Shown in pieces: positions 1 to 13,263 of a DNA stretch of 64,000 bases; position 1 is the first letter of the stretch, and the number at the start of each line of letters is the position of its first letter. A program made the position numbers and the translations under genes. The notes under the pieces are model-generated. The model made no database searches. It saw nothing but the letters and a program-made list of their open reading frames with translations, and was not told the origin of the DNA. Source of the DNA: Phytophthora colocasiae (Eukaryota; Oomycota; Peronosporomycetes; Peronosporales; Peronosporaceae); the NCBI GenBank assembly GCA_018806915.1, contig JAGKQI010000097.1, forward strand, positions 124,001-188,000, given 5' to 3'.

Positions 1-1
1 C

Positions 2-733
2 TCGGGTGCGCTAGACTTTGTCCAGCGAAGACAAGCCGTCATACGGTTTGTCCAGGATGCTATCGCAGCTTCTGTCGATCGACAGAAGCTGAACGCTGAT
101 AATGTTGGTAGGGGCAACATAAATGAATTCAAAGTGGGTTCATTAGTTTTGTTAGCTACACAAAACCTGCCTAAACATGCAGTGTCTGACTTTGGAGCAA
201 GCAAGCTTGCTCCAAGATTCATTGGGCCGTTCAAAGTACTTGAACGGCATGGTAACGCGTACCGGCTGGACATACCGTCCAGCATGAGGCTCCACCCGAC
301 CTTCTACGTCGGGCGGTTGAAGCCGTACGTGCAGCACGGACTACCTAGGGTTGGTAGTCCGACTGAGGAGTGCGAGAGGCCTGGAAGGCCTTCTCGAGAC
401 CGTCGACACGGTCGATCAACTGGTTCACTCTCGTCCCAAGACCGGACGAGAGGTTCGAGGCAGTCTGAGCTGCCTCGCAGACCTCAGCACGGAGGACACG
501 AACCTCCTGCTTCAGAGCAGCTATCTCAGCGCTCTGTGTCTGCTCCAGCGCAGCAACTCGATCGTGCAGGGCACGATCGTCATGGTCATAGCGTTGACCA
601 CGTGGAGCGATCCGCTGGATTGTGGAGCGGATCGTGGCTCATAAGAGAACGAACTCTCAAGGGGTTCGTTTTCGTATTCGTTGGAGAGGATTTCCTCCCC
701 ATCGAGATACATGGGAGCCGCGGAACGTCCTGA
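2..733 (+). CDS. Ty3/Gypsy pol C-terminal fragment (runs in from the left edge)
   Basis: The reading frame is open from base 2 and stops with TGA at 731-733. Codons up to about 345 read like the end of a Gypsy integrase and the barrel-like segment after it, including the short motifs PRFIGPFKV, YRLDIPSSMRLHPTFYVGRLKPY and similar wording typical of chromovirus-type pol tails. The part after about 345 is low in recognisable signal and overlaps the antisense ORF at 521-1846, so the true pol end may be near 345-350. The protein would be the integrase end of a retroelement polyprotein that inserts cDNA into the nuclear genome. Reverse transcriptase and the integrase core lie outside the window. 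The nucleotide sequence is unusual: it is packed with short perfect inverted repeats (see 29-2105). Confidence 0.75.
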   Translation, partial: SGALDFVQRRQAVIRFVQDAIAASVDRQKLNADNVGRGNINEFKVGSLVLLATQNLPKHAVSDFGASKLAPRFIGPFKVLERHGNAYRLDIPSSMRLHPTFYVGRLKPYVQHGLPRVGSPTEECERPGRPSRDRRHGRSTGSLSSQDRTRGSRQSELPRRPQHGGHEPPASEQLSQRSVSAPAQQLDRAGHDRHGHSVDHVERSAGLWSGSWLIRERTLKGFVFVFVGEDFLPIEIHGSRGTS

Positions 734-1846
734 TGGAGGACGTTCCGGAAATGGTGAGGGCGTACGAAGCCCACCATAACTTGCAGGGTTAAACCCTGCA
801 CGAGGAGTGCTGCGGTCAGCCACAGCACTCGGAGCTTCGCGTGGCACAATACGACCACGGAGTTCCTTGATGTGATCGGGTACACGGACGACCGTGTACC
901 CCAGGAGATCACTTTCGGTGAGGCGTGTTGCCAAGGGTGGGCAACACAGACAGGGTGTGCCAAAGGGAACGGCACATGGGATCCCCGCTTCCATGGACTG
1001 ATCATGGAGGCGTTCACACTTACCACGTGTAGTGTAAGTGTAGTAGCGATCGCGAGCCGCAGCAACGCGATCGCGATATGCCTTCGGGTCTTTGTTGAAG
1101 TTATCAACAAAGGCGTTCCACGACTGACAAAGTGCCTGCCACTCGGGCACTTTGCTCTTGCGCGAAGTCTTCTTCGCTGCATAGTATCGGAGCTCATGGA
1201 AGAGCCCGATATAGTAGTCGCGTCTTTGAGTTTCGGACTCAAAGACAACATTAGCGGCGACGTCGTCGTCGTTGATACTGTTGCATGAGTACAACAGTAT
1301 CGGGTTCGGTGGTGAACTTGCACCGAACCGGTCATGGATCTCCGCCTCAGTAGGCATCCATGGCGTGCGCACTGGCGGATCAGTGCGCGGGGCAGTGAGC
1401 GCCCTCGACATGGGGGACGCTTCGTCATCACTGCGCGGACGCTTCGAGCTTGAAGCGTCCGAGGCCTCATCACGAGGTCGTCGAGATCCCACGGGTGGGT
1501 CTGACGTGTCTTCGGACGAAGACACGGGAGCGGGAGCCTTGACATCAACCTCCCCCTCCTCGACATCCTCCTCGTAGTCGAGGATGTCTTCGTAGTCCTC
1601 TCCAAAGAGTTCTTTGAGAGGGACAGCAGGATTCTTAATCTCTGCTAGAGAAGAAGACTTCTTCTTCTTCTCATGCTTCTCCTTATGGAGAGCATGGTAC
1701 TTGGTGACAGAGAGCTTCTCTGTCGGACCGCTAGAAGCAGCAGTGCTAGTGAGCACTGCTGAGGTCGTTGTTCCTGCTGCAGAGGCAGCAGGTGAGGCTT
1801 GCGCGTCCGCAGTAGCGGACGGAGACGTGGGCGTTGGCGAGTCCAT
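521..1846 (-). CDS. Antisense ORF in the Gypsy element, unknown function
   Basis: An uninterrupted 441-codon ORF runs opposite to pol and ends inside the pol tail. Visible features: an Ala/Ser/Thr-rich N terminus (residues 1-45), a lysine cluster near residues 55-65, an acidic stretch near 78-105 and a basic RRPRDEASDASSSKRPR-like segment near 122-138. The central region (about 190-300) is rich in aromatic residues and ends in a Cys group with CLCC. The C terminus is Pro/Ser-rich. I do not recognise a named domain. The composition (disordered ends, folded middle, Cys cluster) resembles a nucleic-acid-binding accessory or gag-like protein, but that is inference. It lies between pol and the 3' LTR, where some retroelements carry an extra gene. 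The hairpin array runs through the whole ORF. Confidence 0.5.
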   Translation of the reverse strand: MDSPTPTSPSATADAQASPAASAAGTTTSAVLTSTAASSGPTEKLSVTKYHALHKEKHEKKKKSSSLAEIKNPAVPLKELFGEDYEDILDYEEDVEEGEVDVKAPAPVSSSEDTSDPPVGSRRPRDEASDASSSKRPRSDDEASPMSRALTAPRTDPPVRTPWMPTEAEIHDRFGASSPPNPILLYSCNSINDDDVAANVVFESETQRRDYYIGLFHELRYYAAKKTSRKSKVPEWQALCQSWNAFVDNFNKDPKAYRDRVAAARDRYYTYTTRGKCERLHDQSMEAGIPCAVPFGTPCLCCPPLATRLTESDLLGYTVVRVPDHIKELRGRIVPREAPSAVADRSTPRAGFNPASYGGLRTPSPFPERPPSGRSAAPMYLDGEEILSNEYENEPLESSFSYEPRSAPQSSGSLHVVNAMTMTIVPCTIELLRWSRHRALR

Positions 1847-1947
1847 TGCGAAATGAACTCGGATTTCTCTTAGGAACTTGACGGTCTTGTCAAGTTCTGT
1901 TGATTGACGTATCGAGACCGATACGTCGAATCTTAACGGGGGGATGG

Positions 1948-4788
<2,841 letters not shown>

Positions 4789-6115
4789 TCATTCATCGTT
4801 CTCACTCTCTTCCTCGGCTTCTGCGTTAAGTGCCGTGCCTTTTCCGAACTCACCGTTCTTGTTGCCCTGCAAGTACGTGCGGCAAAAATCAGCGGTGTGA
4901 CCCGTAGCGCCGCACTCGTAGCACTTGAACGAGCTCTTGGAGTTTACATTGGTGGCCTTCGGCTTCTTTTTCCGCTCCACGACCGCGGCTTGGGCTAGGG
5001 CTTCCGCAGGACGTTTCTTCGGGTTTTTGGCGTTCTTCACTGTCGTTCGCTGAGACTTATTGCTCGCGGGCTTTGTGGTCTTGTTCTTCGGCGTCATAGC
5101 GGCTGGCTGCGTGACTTTCGTCTTTCTTCGGTCCGGAAGGCGTCCGTCGGTTTCTGCTTTGCGTGCCAACGCTGCCACCGCCGTCTTCAGTTGGTCTTCG
5201 GGCTTGTCGTCTTCGAGACTGACCTTCGTTTCCAGAAAGTCCGTGAACTTGGGGTATGCGTTTCTCACGAAGGCGACTAGGGCATGGCGCGCGTTCGCGG
5301 GAACTGCCTTTCCACCTTCTAGTGCATCTGCCATTTGGAGCAGCCGGTCGGCAAACTCTCTGTAAGTCTCATCCCAACGCTTCCGTTCCTTCTTGATGTG
5401 CTCGGCGATGTCCACGCCGAGCAGAACCGGCCTGAACTCGTACATCAGCGCATTTGCGCCATCGGAGTAAGACGCTGCGGGGTTGGCGGTGCGCCAGTCA
5501 CGATACCAGCGGCGGGCCATGCCCGTGAGATTCATCTTGAATATTGCTTTCTTCACGTCCTCACTCCACACTTGACCTGCAATCGCTTGTGCATCGTCGA
5601 TCTGTTCGTCGAGCTCCTCACAGAACTCACGAGCCTTCGCATCGAAGTTTCCTGTCGCTACAGTACCATCAAACCGTTCAATCTTGATGTTACGTAGGTC
5701 GATCTTGTCCGAACGCTTCCCGTGCGCGGCGTTATTGTTCTCACCGGCGCCATTGTTGGACTATTCTTCATCATTGGGTTCTTGTTCTGGCTGAGGCTGT
5801 GAATGTTGGCTTCCACCACCATCTTGGTTTGCAATTAAAGGCAGCTGCCAGTGCGGTAAGCACGGGGCCGACGCTGGCAATCTGTGCGATGATGGCGGGG
5901 TTGAGCGCCGTGGCGCTTACTGGAGCTTGAGCAGCCTGCGTGGGAGTAGGGGCTCGCACAGGAACTTGACTAGTGGCTTGGATAGCCTGTGCGAGAGGCG
6001 GGGCTGTAACCGGTGCTTGACTCGTGCTGACTGGAGCAGCGGGCGGTGAGGCATTAGCTTGACCTCCATCATTGGCTGCTGCTGCAGCTACACTTCCTCG
6101 AGTGCTCACAACCAT
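4789..6115 (-). pseudogene. Copia gag with zinc knuckle, broken
   Basis: The N-terminal part (from an ATG at about 6115) is Ala/Pro/Gln-rich. It shifts frame near 5835, and an in-frame TAG follows at 5761-5763. From 5760 to 4789 the frame is open, with the gag core (segments MARRWYRDW and ERKRWDETYREFADRLLQ) and a CCHC zinc knuckle of form C-x2-C-x4-H-x4-C (CYECGATGHTADFC) near 4925-4880. Basic Lys-rich segments precede the knuckle. Gag would form the virus-like particle and bind the element RNA. It stops with TGA at 4789-4791, and pol continues in the same frame. Confidence 0.82.
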
Positions 6116-6137
6116 AAGCGAACTGCGGCTGTTAACC

Positions 6138-6727
6138 TGTAGGAAACACGAACACAGGGAGGGTCTTCTCGGTCGAACGCAAATCACAGAGTGAGCTCGA
6201 TTTATACGGATAGTTGGGAAACGCACAAACTTCTACACACATCACCTGGGAGACCTCGCCTAGTGTTGTCGTCCAGGGAGAGGTATCTTGCGCAACTGCT
6301 GATCGCCACACCTGGCAGCTGACCTACAGTGCGCTGCTTGCACATCGTCTGCCCACGAACAACATTACCGAATGGCTTCGACACAACGGGAAGCGACGGT
6401 ACTTTAAAGGCTCAATTTCTGGAGTTGGATCAGGCAGCGGAGAAAGGCATCTGCTCGCTTCTTCTTGACAACAACATCAAGGACAAGTCAGTGGGGACAA
6501 TAGTCAAAAGTCTTAAGCGGTTTCATCACCAGGGGAAGCTGAACGTATATATCGAGCGCTATCTTCACCTCGCTGAGGAAGGCCACGTCGTAGACACCAC
6601 TCCTCCAAAGTGTGTCCATGTTCTCCATCCATGCGGCAATTAATCTCCTTGAGCTGCAATTAATATCCTTGAGCTGGACTATAACAAACTAGAGAATACA
6701 TATTGCATATCATCCATTGTCAACATT
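6138..6727 (-). mobile_element. Putative Copia 5' LTR
   Basis: Read on the minus strand, this block starts TGTTGACAATGG at 6727 and ends CTACA near 6138, about 20 bases before the gag start. It has the size (about 590 bp), TG start and CA end of a Copia LTR and sits at the right place. It contains a 22-bp near-direct repeat around 6636-6680. The matching 3' LTR is missing, so the boundaries rest on the termini alone. Confidence 0.45.
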
Positions 6728-6770
6728 TTCCAGTCCTCTTTGATGCTGTTGCAACCAACCACATGTTGCT

Positions 6771-6948
6771 CCACGGCTCCGACGCCACGCATGACCTCCT
6801 GCAGCTGCTGCTGCTCCACGGCTCCGACGCCACGCATGACCTCCTGCAGCTGCTGCTGCTACATGCCTCCGCTGCCGTCCACGACCTCCTGCAGCTGCTG
6901 CTGCTCCACGCCTTCGCTGCCGCGCACGACCTCCTGCTTCTCTCCTCT
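6771..6948. repeat. 45-bp tandem repeat, about 4 copies
   Basis: Units begin CCACGGCTCCGACGCCACGC at 6771 and 6816 and recur more divergently near 6861 and 6906. Because 45 is a multiple of three, all frames stay open on both strands: a Leu/His-rich 15-residue repeat on plus and an Ala/Arg-rich one on minus. No start, signal or family supports a real gene, so it is listed as a minisatellite. Confidence 0.8.
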
Positions 6949-7146
6949 TTCTCGTCCTGGCTGTTCTCGGCTCTGCGCATGTCCTCCTCCGGCGGCTGCT
7001 GCACGCGTTCTCGTGGGTAGCGCTAGATCCTGGTCGTCGAGTACACTGTTCTCCTCGTGGTGGTGTACGACCCAGCCAATGTGCACGTATTTCCACAGCT
7101 AGAGAGCCTCTGGTCCTTCTAACCCCTTGCGAGTGTCTTCAGAAAT

Positions 7147-7284
7147 GTTATATTATTGTTTTCCGAAGGCTGTCCGAACTCTTTGTTCGGACATTTTTGT
7201 CCGAACCTGCACGGTATGGAGAAGTCGGTATAAGTACGCAATCATTGGTCCTTCCGTCCCCTTTTCTGAATCTACCTCATTTCA
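7147..7284 (+). mobile_element. Short LTR-like block with TATA and initiator-like sequence
   Basis: A 138-bp block starts TGTTATATTATTG and ends CTCATTTCA. It holds an inverted repeat around TTGTTCGGAC, a TATAAGTA box near 7230 and then about 45 bases closely resembling the sequence just upstream of the Crinkler copy at 26561 (ATTGGTCCTTC, then TTTTCT and TCATT). TG/CA ends and the TATA suggest a short Gypsy LTR. No second copy is visible in the window. Confidence 0.4.
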
Positions 7285-7921
7285 GCTCCTGGTTCGGGCT
7301 GGGGTGACGACTCCCGGGGATCAGCGCAGCAGCGTTGTTCTCGGGGGCGCTAAACCGGAAGACGCGGGCGCCCCCTGTTCTACATCGGACAAGGACGTAG
7401 AGGCCAACGGTCTCCGGGCTGAGAACCGGGCAGGGCACAGCTTGACTACGAGCGTGGTAAACCACGGGAGCTCAGTGCTCAGCCGACGACTCCAAGCGGC
7501 CAGATGACTACGGTATCGCGCCGTGAGACGTTTCGCTGGCGAGGCGCCGGCCTGAGGGGGGCGCCTGAGGGGGAAACGAAGCGGAAGACTTCGCCAAGGA
7601 AAGGAGATTAAGGGGGTCGGCACAAGGCGCAGCAGATTACGAAGAACGCAGACAACAGGCGTACCGGCCGGAACTGACGTGGCCCCAAACCAACAACACC
7701 TGCTCGGAGGAGGGGTTAGTGGACTGACGGATGAGAGCTAACCAAGACCACCAGACTAGCGAAGAGGAAGAAGCAGCGGGCGTTCCACCACCAAAGCCGA
7801 CATGTCGCCCATGCAGGGGGGTCATCCATTACCGACGGATGTGAACGCACGAGGAAGCCCAAACAGTGGACCGTCCACTACTGGGGTGGATACGGTCACT
7901 TTTTTTAGCGTAAATACACAG
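7285..7921. other. Retroelement-like remnant without an intact gene
   Basis: No convincing ORF is present. One frame, broken by stops, shows gag-like wording around 7620-7900, with Gln/Glu/Pro-rich stretches. It is probably the internal part of the element whose LTR precedes it, cut by the piggyBac insertion at the TTAA at 7922. Confidence 0.35.
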
Positions 7922-7935
7922 TTAACCCTTTCGCG
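7922..7935 (+). repeat. piggyBac left TTAA and inverted terminus
   Basis: TTAA followed by CCCTTTCGCG. The first 14 bases are matched exactly, in reverse complement, by 13264-13277. Confidence 0.88.
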
Positions 7936-8196
7936 GTAAAAGGGCTATTTCTTCGCCATTGGAGGCATATTACAAAACAAGGTGGAGATCAACCCGGTAA
8001 AAGGGCGAGAAAATCGCCCTTCAGGCACTACAGCTGTTTTAGTCTACCGTGTTTTATTTCTTCCAATCAGATCAAACTAGTCTTGAGAGGTGGCTTTCGT
8101 GCAGGCGTTCTGTTCATTTTCACGATCTCACATTTTTTCTTGCAGCACATAGCACACGAAATTCCCATCTTAAATTTATCTTGCAGTGATACATGA

Positions 8197-9464
8197 GTGG
8201 CCTTGATGCAGAAGAACTGGCATACAAAGTTTAAAATGAATGCACCACTACCTGCCAAACACTGCATACAAACCTTGAGATGTATGCACTCTAATATTAC
8301 CATGCGGACAAGCTTCGATGACTGGGAGGACAAGCAGCTAGCGCAAATTGCGCTTCAGTTCGAGCTAGAAGGCGTACGGATAACATGGAGCTACGTGGCA
8401 CGGCGGATGGTTAAGTCAAAGCGTACACCAGGAGAGCTGCGGTTACGGCTGAAGAGTCTGAAGCGGACGTATGGCAAGACGATGAGGGAGTTTCCGCCGT
8501 GTTTTTTGGAGATATCAAGCACTCAAGTACACCTCGCGCGATTGTGGCTTGGCCGGCACATGACACTGCTCGAGTCTAAGCAACGTAGTTGGCATCGCTC
8601 CACCAATACGTCTCCAACGGTTGTTGAGAAGGAGCGTGCCTATTCCAAGCCGCCACTGACCGAGAAATTGCATGCCACTCGGGTGGAACGCGCCAAAGAG
8701 GCACCGCTTCTGTCGCGCTCTTCCCGCTTCTGTCGCGCTCTTCTACACACCCCCAGCTGGAATCAACACCGCCAGGACAGCCTAAATCCGCTGTCGAAAC
8801 GTGCGCAACGAGTGCGCCACGATCAGAAGGAGCCCTGTTGAGTCTAAACGAAGCTACTCAAGTCATGTCTACACTATTCAGTGGAGTGAGTAGAGGAGAT
8901 GTCCGCCAGTATACTGGCCAAGTCCACAGCAACGCTGGAGAGGTTCTTCCAGCTGGCGTTGGCGACCTACTCGACGCGATGGGGCCAGTCCGCGACAATG
9001 ACATTTTTCTCGACATTGGAGCAGGAATCGGCAATGTGATCACTCAAATTGCGCTCACTACCGCCGCCAAAGAGTGCATAGGAATCGAGGTGCGGCCTGA
9101 GCTGTGCGCTGCCACTGAAACGCGCCTCGAGGCTTTTCGTTCTCGATATGCACTCCTACGAAAAGTCAGCATGGTAGCGGTGGATGTGCAAGATGCAGCG
9201 CTATCATCGAAGGAGCCGACATGTAAAGCCACACTGATATTTGCGAACAACTTATTGTTTGAGGAGTCAGCTAATCTGGTCATTTTTCGTGAACTGTGCA
9301 ACATGCACGAGGCTCGTGTTGTTGCTGTCAGCAGCTTGTTCTGTCCAAGACATCGAGCTTCATGCAGGAGACCATTCTGCATGACATGGAAGTACGTACG
9401 GAAGTTGAAAGTTCTTTGTAGCTGGAAGGCAAAGTTGCATCGCATATTCATTTATGAACGATGA
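8197..9464 (+). pseudogene. SANT/Myb-like plus DOT1-like histone methyltransferase, frameshifted
   Basis: The first part (8197 or the later ATG at 8302, to about 8700) has a SANT/Myb-like helix region with spaced Trp residues (FDDWEDKQLAQIA, then ITWSYVARRM). The second part (to TAA at 9464) has a DOT1-type methyltransferase fold. SAM-binding motif I is FLDIGAGIGN, followed by ECIGIEVRPELC and an acidic/aromatic motif ANNLLFEESA; the C-terminal CPRHRASC...FC segment is also typical. DOT1 methylates histone H3 lysine 79. The two parts are in different frames. A perfect 20-bp tandem duplication at 8704-8723/8724-8743 lies between them and accounts exactly for the shift. The gene is inside the piggyBac element, facing the transposase. 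A short intron is an alternative explanation, but no good splice signals were seen there. Confidence 0.72.
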
Positions 9465-9474
9465 TAAACATTAT

Positions 9475-10218
9475 TTATGTCGTATTGGGCTCACTGCATT
9501 TGAAGTTGCAGTTCAAGAGAGGCCAAGAGCCCCTTTCAGCTGGTTCCTGAGGCGGGGTTCGGCTGTGCCGATGGTGCTGGGCGCTGCTAGCGACCGTCAT
9601 ACAGCTTGGAGATGACGATACCCGTGTCGTCCAGACGAAGCCGGCACTGACGACCGTGAGCACCTTGTCTCGTGAATGCGCTCGTCTTGCTCCAGGACGG
9701 CGTTGAACGGGTCGTCCACGCTTGCCTAGCTGTTGTTGCCTCGTTCTTGCTATACAAGTGCCGTTGACATTGCAGCTACTACGGAAGTTTCAACTGGCTC
9801 CGTGCTGAACGGTGTCAACGCAGCATTCATATCGATTCGCCTAGCAGCAGCCGGCGGTAAATCACTGGCAGTTGTTGACGTTGAGTCATTATCGGCAGTG
9901 ATAGTACAGCCGCTGGCGCCACTCAGTGCTAAGTCGCTAGCAGCTGCACTTCGAAGCTCATAAAGTCTCGATTTTCGTCTCACATTACCACTGGACGAGA
10001 ACAACTTGTTTGGCAAATAGAAAACGTGAAATTTCCTCCAGCACGTCCAGGTACTGTTCCTCAGGGGTCTCTTGATGTACCACACTACACAAGGAGACAG
10101 AATGTGTATGGCAGAAATTGGTCACCTCCGTATGACGCCGATTCTCCCACCGACAAACAGCACAGCGCCGGCGCTTCCGATTCCGATCCGCGAAAACTTG
10201 TCTTGACGAAACCGGGGT
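9475..10218. other. Spacer between DOT1-like gene and transposase
   Basis: ORFs of up to about 110 codons exist on both strands but none has recognisable motifs. It is probably 3' untranslated sequence of two convergent genes. Confidence 0.4.
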
Positions 10219-12683
10219 TCATTGGACAACGACAGGGTGTCGAGCATGTGGACTAGCCACACTAGATTGAGTATGACTTCCACTGCTGCGATATATTTCT
10301 TGTCCAGGCCTTCGGTAGAACATACGATCCTCAGGCCCGCTTGGTGCAAGCATCCACCGACCGCTAATAAGCTCCCCAACTAATTCCGTCATAAAATCTC
10401 TGTGAGGATCACGAGCAGGCGATTCTGAAGTTGAAGTTACAAGTCGACGCGTGAGATAAGCGTTAGCCCGCGCAATATCGATGAGCGCAAGAGCTAGCTT
10501 TTTGTAGCTGTGGCCATCGGCAATCGAAAAGCGACTTCTCATTTTATCTAATCGATCTACACCTTGCATGTTCTGGTTGTATTCTTTCACACAGGTCGGG
10601 GCCGGAAACTCCTGTGCATTTGCCCCGACAGTTCTCTTCACCATAGATACAGTAGATGCGTCCGGATTCGACACCATGTTCACAATGCTACCATCACACC
10701 AAGAGGCAGCGATCATGCTGTGTTCGATAGAGACAGCCTGCAGCATATCACCACGAGAACACTTGTCGTCTTTGTTCAGCATGATGTGACCTGGGAAGTG
10801 CTTGCTGTTGTTACGTATGGTTCCACGCCCATATAACCCCTTCAAATGCAGCGCCTGAAGCACCTGAACCGACGCGTAGTAATTGTCCATGTTGACAACC
10901 CGGTTTGTTTTGAACAGAGGCTGCAACACCTCAAGGACATGCTGGCGAATTTTAGATGCTGCTTCTAGCTCGTCACTAATATTCCGCACCTCCTCCGTCC
11001 CAACGACACCTTGCAGTCGATCTTCCAGAAGACTACGATTGCAGTGTAGTCTGTAATTCAGCGAGATCCACGTGGTAGAGCAGCACACCATATACAGTCT
11101 GAAATGGTACTTGCCAGTAGGTTTAGTTGGGTTGAACACGATCATGTGGCGTCCCTGTCGCGAGCGACACGCCACACTAGCCTCGTCCAGCGCCACATTT
11201 CTCCCCACCACCACGTACTTGTCGCCAGTAGTTTTTAGCAGATTCAACAGATGGCGGATACGTGCAGCTGCATCTTTTCCTAGTGTTGTAGGCGAAGTGT
11301 TGAAGCTAAGACATCTTCTCAGCAACTTAAATCGATTCAAAGTCATTATTCGATCAAACGACGTCATCCTTTCGCCAAATATAACGTCTTCTGGCTGCGT
11401 CCCCCAGTAATTGGCATACTCGCCCTTATCGTTCAAAGCCATGAAGAACAGAATGCCAAGGAATTTCATCAACTCCTCCAGGGTAAACGGATTCGTGGTC
11501 CTGATCCCGTATGTCACAGCGTACACAATTGTTTGCATGCAGTACCTGTCTCCAGAAATACAATGGTATGTACGCAAAGAAACTTGAGCTTGCCGAATGC
11601 TCGAAAATGTGTTTGTGCTCCGCTCGAAGATAGGTTTTCGTGGATCCATCGCTATGCCGGCACAAATCAGTCGGGGCCTCTGTTGATGCTTCCGGATTGA
11701 ACCGCATACTTCGAACAGCCTCCACTTCTGCGAGACTGGTTGGTAGCAGCTCCATCGGGCCGTAAGCTTCGTAAACTTCTGCTTCTTGGAGATCCAATGC
11801 ATCATCAAGCTCAATGTCTTCGGACTCACCACATTCAAGAAGCTCACGCCATGCACAGTTCGACGAAGCCATTGACAACCCTTTGTAATTTTCAATACCC
11901 ACTCGAATCGTATCCACACCGAGATTCTCAACGCAATTCCCGAATTGACTTTCTATCCATTGCACTTGAAGTTTCTCCTTGGCCTTCTTCCTTCTACAAA
12001 CTCTGCCAACCAGATAAGTTGTACCGACCACGCTGTCAGCCTTCTTCGTCATCCAAGCTTCCTTCGCAGGTGAAAAAAAAACGCCACATATTTTCCGACA
12101 TACATTTCATGAAGCAGCGCGGGAGAAGTTGCCGGTCTCGGCGACTCGGCAGTACTTCGTCTTTTTCCAGGACTACGTTCTCCCCGACCGCGACCACGCG
12201 CTTGAGCGCCTCCTCGGCCACGTCCATGCCCATGGCCACGAGAGGCAACACGCCCTCGCTCTCCGTCAGCACCGCCTGGGACGGTAGCAACAGCACGCCG
12301 TCAGTCACACACAGCTACATTCCATCCCACCTCGTACACGAATCTGACTCTAACTTCCCATCCATGTTGGATGGTACCATCGTCTGTACGAACCGAACGA
12401 CAGCGTCGGTACCTACAATGAAGTCATCGCCTTCGCGCCCATGAAGTGAATCGCCTGGTTGGAGATATCGGTAGCGATTGTCCAAGCTCCCCCCTTGCGG
12501 TCGTTTGGCCGTCCATCCTGCTTTTCGCAACTTTTCCCACGCCGAATTGAACTGATCCGCAGTATACTGCGTTCCTGTGCTTTCTGCTGCACTCCCCGAG
12601 GTACGCGTCGACCGCCTGCGCTTCCTGCCATCCTTCTTCGTCGTATCACACCCCCGCTTGATTCCCTGTTTTCGCGTGCTCAT
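10219..12683 (-). pseudogene. piggyBac transposase (DDE_Tnp_1_7), several breaks
   Basis: The N-terminal piece starts at ATG 12683 and shows a small Trp-rich domain (AWEKLRKAGW, then GDDFIVGTDAVVRF) found upstream of oomycete piggyBac transposases. An in-frame TAG interrupts at 12315-12317. A run of nine A near 12071-12079 marks the next frame change. An acidic segment (GESEDIELDDALDLQE) follows, and a third frame change lies near 11670. The catalytic part then runs open to 10219 with YWGTQPEDVIFGERM, the first Asp in VALDEASV, the second in NMDNYYAS and a later Asp in MQGVDRLDKMRSRF. The C-terminal cysteine-rich finger of piggyBac was not seen. The enzyme cuts and pastes at TTAA. With these breaks it is probably inactive, unless some are introns or sequencing errors. 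Confidence 0.8.
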
Positions 12684-13263
12684 GGGGCGCTAATTCGGTT
12701 GTGTGGCCGAGAACGGAAGGGTGACTATACAAACTAGCGTGTTATTGGCTAAAAAGCATGGCGTATTTTACGCAGGATAAATTACTTCGCCGGAAGCGCA
12801 GCCTTTATGGCCATGCAGAACCTGTGCGGTCGCGCATTGTGATTTGATTGACCTACGCTGCTCAAAGAGCGATGCTCCAAGAGGTGTGTATCTCTTTTGT
12901 TCGAAGTATACTTGGCGTGCTCGGTCCAGTCGCTCACTAAGATTCTACCGTGAGATCAAATAACCTAAGTTTTATGCTACACATCAATTATCAAGTTAAT
13001 ATATTATATATACAATGGATACCTGTATGATTTTTCTGTTGTGTGCGGCACTGAAATGACCAATACCATTGCTGCATGAAGAGTACCGTAGGCCACTGGA
13101 AGGACGAATTTTGTGCCCTTTAGGATACAAGGCAAGCTTCTATCACAAATCTGAAAAGATTGTTCACTGGACAATAGTACCGTATTTTCCTCAAAGGGCG
13201 AAAATTGTGCCATTTGAACACCGTTTAACAACACGTTCTATACTATACAAAATGTAGGTGGCT

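Noticed and set aside
6703..7020. Leu/His-rich ORF over the 45-bp repeats
   Set aside because: Both strands and several frames are open only because the unit length is divisible by three; there is no start context, domain or homologue.
7127..7507. 126-codon ORF in plus orientation
   Set aside because: It runs through the LTR-like block and into retroelement remnant with no domain; the frame is most likely open by chance.
10122..10379. Minus-strand ORF with hydrophobic stretches at the end of the piggyBac transposase
   Set aside because: It overlaps the transposase C terminus in another frame and has no start context or motif; it is treated as a shadow frame.
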